From Baffinella frigidus (lineage: Eukaryota > Cryptophyceae > Cryptomonadales > Baffinellaceae): a stretch of 10,599 nt of DNA. The notes under the pieces are model-generated. The model had not been told where the DNA came from, ran no database searches, and was given only the letters and a program-made list of their open reading frames with translations. Below, one piece after another: positions 10,436 to 10,599 of the stretch. Position numbers and translations under genes: made by a program. The DNA lies in NCBI GenBank assembly GCA_026770585.1, contig MU647045.1, positions 30,123-40,721 of the forward strand, in the 5' to 3' direction. Each line of letters begins with the position of its first letter. The first letter of the stretch is position 1.

Positions 10436-10599
10436 ATTTCGGGTTTGGGGTTGAGGGGGTTGGGTTTGGTGTTGAGGGTTTGGGGTTGAGGGTTTAGGCT
10501 TAAGGGCATAGGGTTTAGGGTTTAGGGTTCAGGGTTCAGGGTTTAGGGTTTAGGGTTTAGGGTTTGGGGTTTAGGGTTTAGGGTTTGGGGTTTAGGGTT
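10436..10599 (+). repeat. TTTAGGG telomere-like array to the window edge
   Basis: Becomes nearly canonical TTTAGGG from about 10508, with occasional TTTGGGG and TTCAGGG. The G-strand runs rightward, the orientation of a true right chromosome end. Similar arrays inside the window mean this alone does not prove a telomere. Confidence 0.9.

Overview
The window looks like nuclear DNA of an intron-bearing eukaryote. It is full of degenerate TTTAGGG-type (plant/algal/alveolate-type) telomere-like heptamers, minisatellites and small inverted-repeat elements, and has no long open reading frame. All well-resolved splice acceptors read AG|G, and one duplicated exon has a GC donor. Both would suit a protist alga or dinoflagellate-like lineage, but I cannot name the organism.

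The main content is a minus-strand ubiquitin-specific protease (USP, peptidase C19, USP7/USP47/UBP12-like) gene broken into small exons spread over the window. Read right to left, these encode: a coiled-coil-like exon E (7405-7461), the catalytic Cys-box exon D (GLRNEGATCYLNSVLQ, 5136-5201), exon U (VLFHLPALRKAV ... ALQRLMCRLQ, 3166-3342), exon C (ASATQLIASFG, 1683-1747) and exon F (WDQDDTLTQQDVGEL, about 567-627). Order, strand and intron phase agree with one USP N-terminal catalytic region. Each exon is also present in several extra full, partial or broken copies clustered beside it: about 5 of E, 3 of D, 4 plus donor-end scraps of U, about 9 of C and 4 of F. Further right on the same strand are two TPR-like coding pieces, I (10397-10432) and H (9878-9933, with a second copy at 9729-9770). 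They may be upstream exons or a different gene. The His-box part of the USP domain is not in the window and would lie beyond the left edge.

Layout: 1-127 telomere-like G-strand repeat; 125-830 exon F copies between minisatellites; 834-1132 telomere-like array; 1133-2700 exon C copies mixed with telomere-like DNA and inverted-repeat elements; 2800-4020 exon U copies and a GTTGACGGG-rich repeat; 4165-6600 exon D copies, minisatellites and several MITE-like elements, ending in a C-strand telomere-like array (6402-6606); 6609-7335 two inverted-repeat elements; 7405-8500 exon E copies in a higher-order minisatellite; 8506-9690 a second copy of one inverted-repeat family, a diverged element and a possible retroelement integrase scrap; 9690-10599 telomere-like G-strand repeat carrying H and I.

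Four MITE-like elements and one related-looking element show 4-bp target duplications (AGGT, CTAA/CTAG, ATTC, GGTT and ATGT), and one of them sits inside a USP exon copy. Whether the locus is a working gene with very large repeat-filled introns or a decaying pseudogene cannot be settled from sequence alone. The best copy of each of E, D, U and C is open with usable splice signals.
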